Assembly (NCBI GenBank): GCA_914767715.1
Contig: OU612067.1
Location: 3,162,001 to 3,226,000, forward strand
DNA: 64,000 bases
Direction: 5' to 3'
Source of the DNA: Membranipora membranacea
Lineage: Eukaryota > Bryozoa > Gymnolaemata > Cheilostomatida > Membraniporidae
The position numbers were made by a program, and so were the translations under genes. Within the stretch, counting starts at the first letter, position 1. The number at the start of each line of letters is the position of its first letter. Shown piece by piece: positions 62,641-64,000 of this stretch. The notes beneath the pieces are model-generated. The model was not told where the DNA came from and searched no databases. It was given only the letters and a program-made list of their open reading frames with translations.

Positions 62641-62859
62641 TCACTCATATTGTGTTAACAAAGACAATTGCACTTTACCTGCTGACTCTTTGATTTTGTA
62701 ACTCATAACTCACAAAATAGCTTCTTTTATAATTTTTCTAAGGTGTTATAATGCCTTACTGTTTGTTCTTACTGACTTATATCTTTTTATTAGAGCCCTG
62801 TCTTTTTAATCTTGTAATTTCACTCCAGTGTACCACCCACAAATGGTTTTAGGAGGAAA

Positions 62860-63062
62860 AAATAATGTGGCAATAAGACAAATGCGGCAATAAGACAAAT
62901 AAGGCTAATAATGCTATTAATGCTGATAATAATGCTAATAATAATGCTAATAAAGGGCAATTCAAATGCTCAAATTGAAAAAAAAAAAACTCTATAATAT
63001 TTTGGAGCGTATTACTCTGTACTATTTTGGAGCGTATTACTCTGTACTATTTTGGAGTCGAC
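62860..63062. repeat. Simple and tandem repeats
   Basis: Degenerate GGCAATAAGACAAAT and GCTAATAAT units (about 62865..62955) and an A-run precede two exact copies and a partial third of the 25-mer TATTTTGGAGCG... (62998..63057). Confidence 0.85.
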
Positions 63063-63189
63063 ATAGTCTAACCTTTTGCACAGGAAACTTTGACGATATG
63101 ATAGAGCTTAATTTTTTTTTACGATGACTGTATAAATTTAATTCCATTATTTATTAAAATAAAGTCTTATTTTAATGTCGAAAAGGCAT

Positions 63190-64000
63190 CTCAACGATGA
63201 GTTATTGGTAAATTTAGGTAATAGGATAACTGATCTAAGTGCAAAAACAAATGTGCCTGACAAACATGAGTAACTAAATGAAACACTTTTTGTATGGAGT
63301 TGCCTCCTTCTTTAACGACAGGGGGCAACTCAATACAATATAAAATTGAATAGTGATGAATAAAAGAGGTGTGTCTGTTCTGCTTGGGTATTCTGCCTTC
63401 AGTGGGTCGAATATCCGACATGATGTGGAGTATCCATCTCAAGATCTTGCACTGGTAGCTGTCTATAGTGGTGGTATAATTTTCTATTTTTGTCCATATC
63501 TCACAGTTGAAGAAAAAGATGCTGCTGATCAGGGCGGTGAATATTTTTGCTTTTTGATTTGTTGGAAGACTCCTATCATTGAATATGGGCTTGAGGCGGG
63601 CCGGTAGGCTGTCATAGCGGACTGTTTTCTTCGGTTTATGTAGCAGGATGTATCCAGGAGTGAACTGAGGTACTTGCATTTCCGCCAGTCTCCGTCTTCG
63701 TTTTTGATCCAGCTGATATCATCTGTATATTGTAGTGATATCAGCACGCCTTCTTTCTTGGGGTTAGTTTCTGGTTTCTTAGAGTAGATGTGGTCTCCTG
63801 TTGGTTGGTATTTTGTATGGTAGGTAGGTATAGTGTTGCAGATCTGTGGAGCTCTTTTCTTCCCTTAGAGCCTTAGAGAGGTAGAGGGTAAAGGGAGTAG
63901 GTGACAGGCAGTCACCTTGCTTGTCACAAAGGACTTCCCTATGTTTTCTTTGATCTTTACTGCTAGTTTAACATCTTCTATCAGAATCTTGATGCGGTGA
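63190..64000 (-). mobile_element. Third LINE fragment, reverse transcriptase core (runs off the window)
   Basis: The - strand from 64000 shows HRIKILIEDVKLAVKIKENI, LLPLPSTSLR-type remains of the motif B region and the YTDDISWI active-site block near 63735. The thumb follows (KCKYLSSLLDT, LPTNQKAKIFTALISS, SYQCKILRWILHI) down to about 63190. Frames change several times. The 5' part lies beyond the window. It is too diverged from the other two fragments to be the same copy by eye. Confidence 0.8.

Overview
This window reads as nuclear DNA of an invertebrate animal. Genes are split by many introns with GT/AG borders, the intergenic DNA is AT-rich, non-LTR retrotransposon remains and palindromic non-autonomous elements are common, and one gene is a copper-dependent peptidylglycine alpha-hydroxylating monooxygenase (PHM), an enzyme of peptide amidation. 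The phylum cannot be fixed from the sequence alone. No bacterial, viral or organellar genes were seen. All exon models were built by hand from open reading frames, splice consensus and phase continuity.

Layout. (1) 1-1.1 kb: the last exons of a + strand gene that starts outside the window, with a minisatellite in its final intron. (2) 3.5-5.9 kb: a TATA-driven two-exon gene for a basic, serine-rich protein. (3) 10.6-31.0 kb: about 29 exons in unbroken phase encoding about 2,625 residues of mostly disordered Ser/Pro/Arg/Gln/Tyr-rich protein. No first exon was found for it, and a phase-compatible donor inside gene 2 suggests that regions 2 and 3 are one gene with a short and a long isoform. (4) 34.1-61.2 kb: a secretory-pathway neighbourhood. 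Three tandem FKBP14-like genes (signal peptide, FKBP domain, two EF-hands; tails HDEL, none, and HDEF) are interleaved with a complete monofunctional PHM gene on the - strand and with a + strand gene for a type I membrane protein that has an NHL beta-propeller ectodomain and an ITAM-like pair of tyrosines in its tail. (5) 55.8-57.6 kb and 61.5-64.0 kb: decayed LINE fragments, all on the - strand.

The spaces and introns hold palindromic elements near 8.1, 27.3, 33.6, 33.7, 49.5 and 51 kb (one with tRNA-like heads meeting in its centre), tRNA-derived SINE remnants near 21.7 and 45.4 kb, and small hairpins.

Functionally, region 4 is the most coherent. FKBP14-type prolyl isomerases act in the ER on secreted proteins, PHM acts later in the secretory route on Gly-extended peptides, and the NHL protein should sit at the cell surface. 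The third FKBP copy has lost several residues of the isomerase pocket and the second has lost the ER-retention tail, so the array looks like duplication followed by functional divergence.
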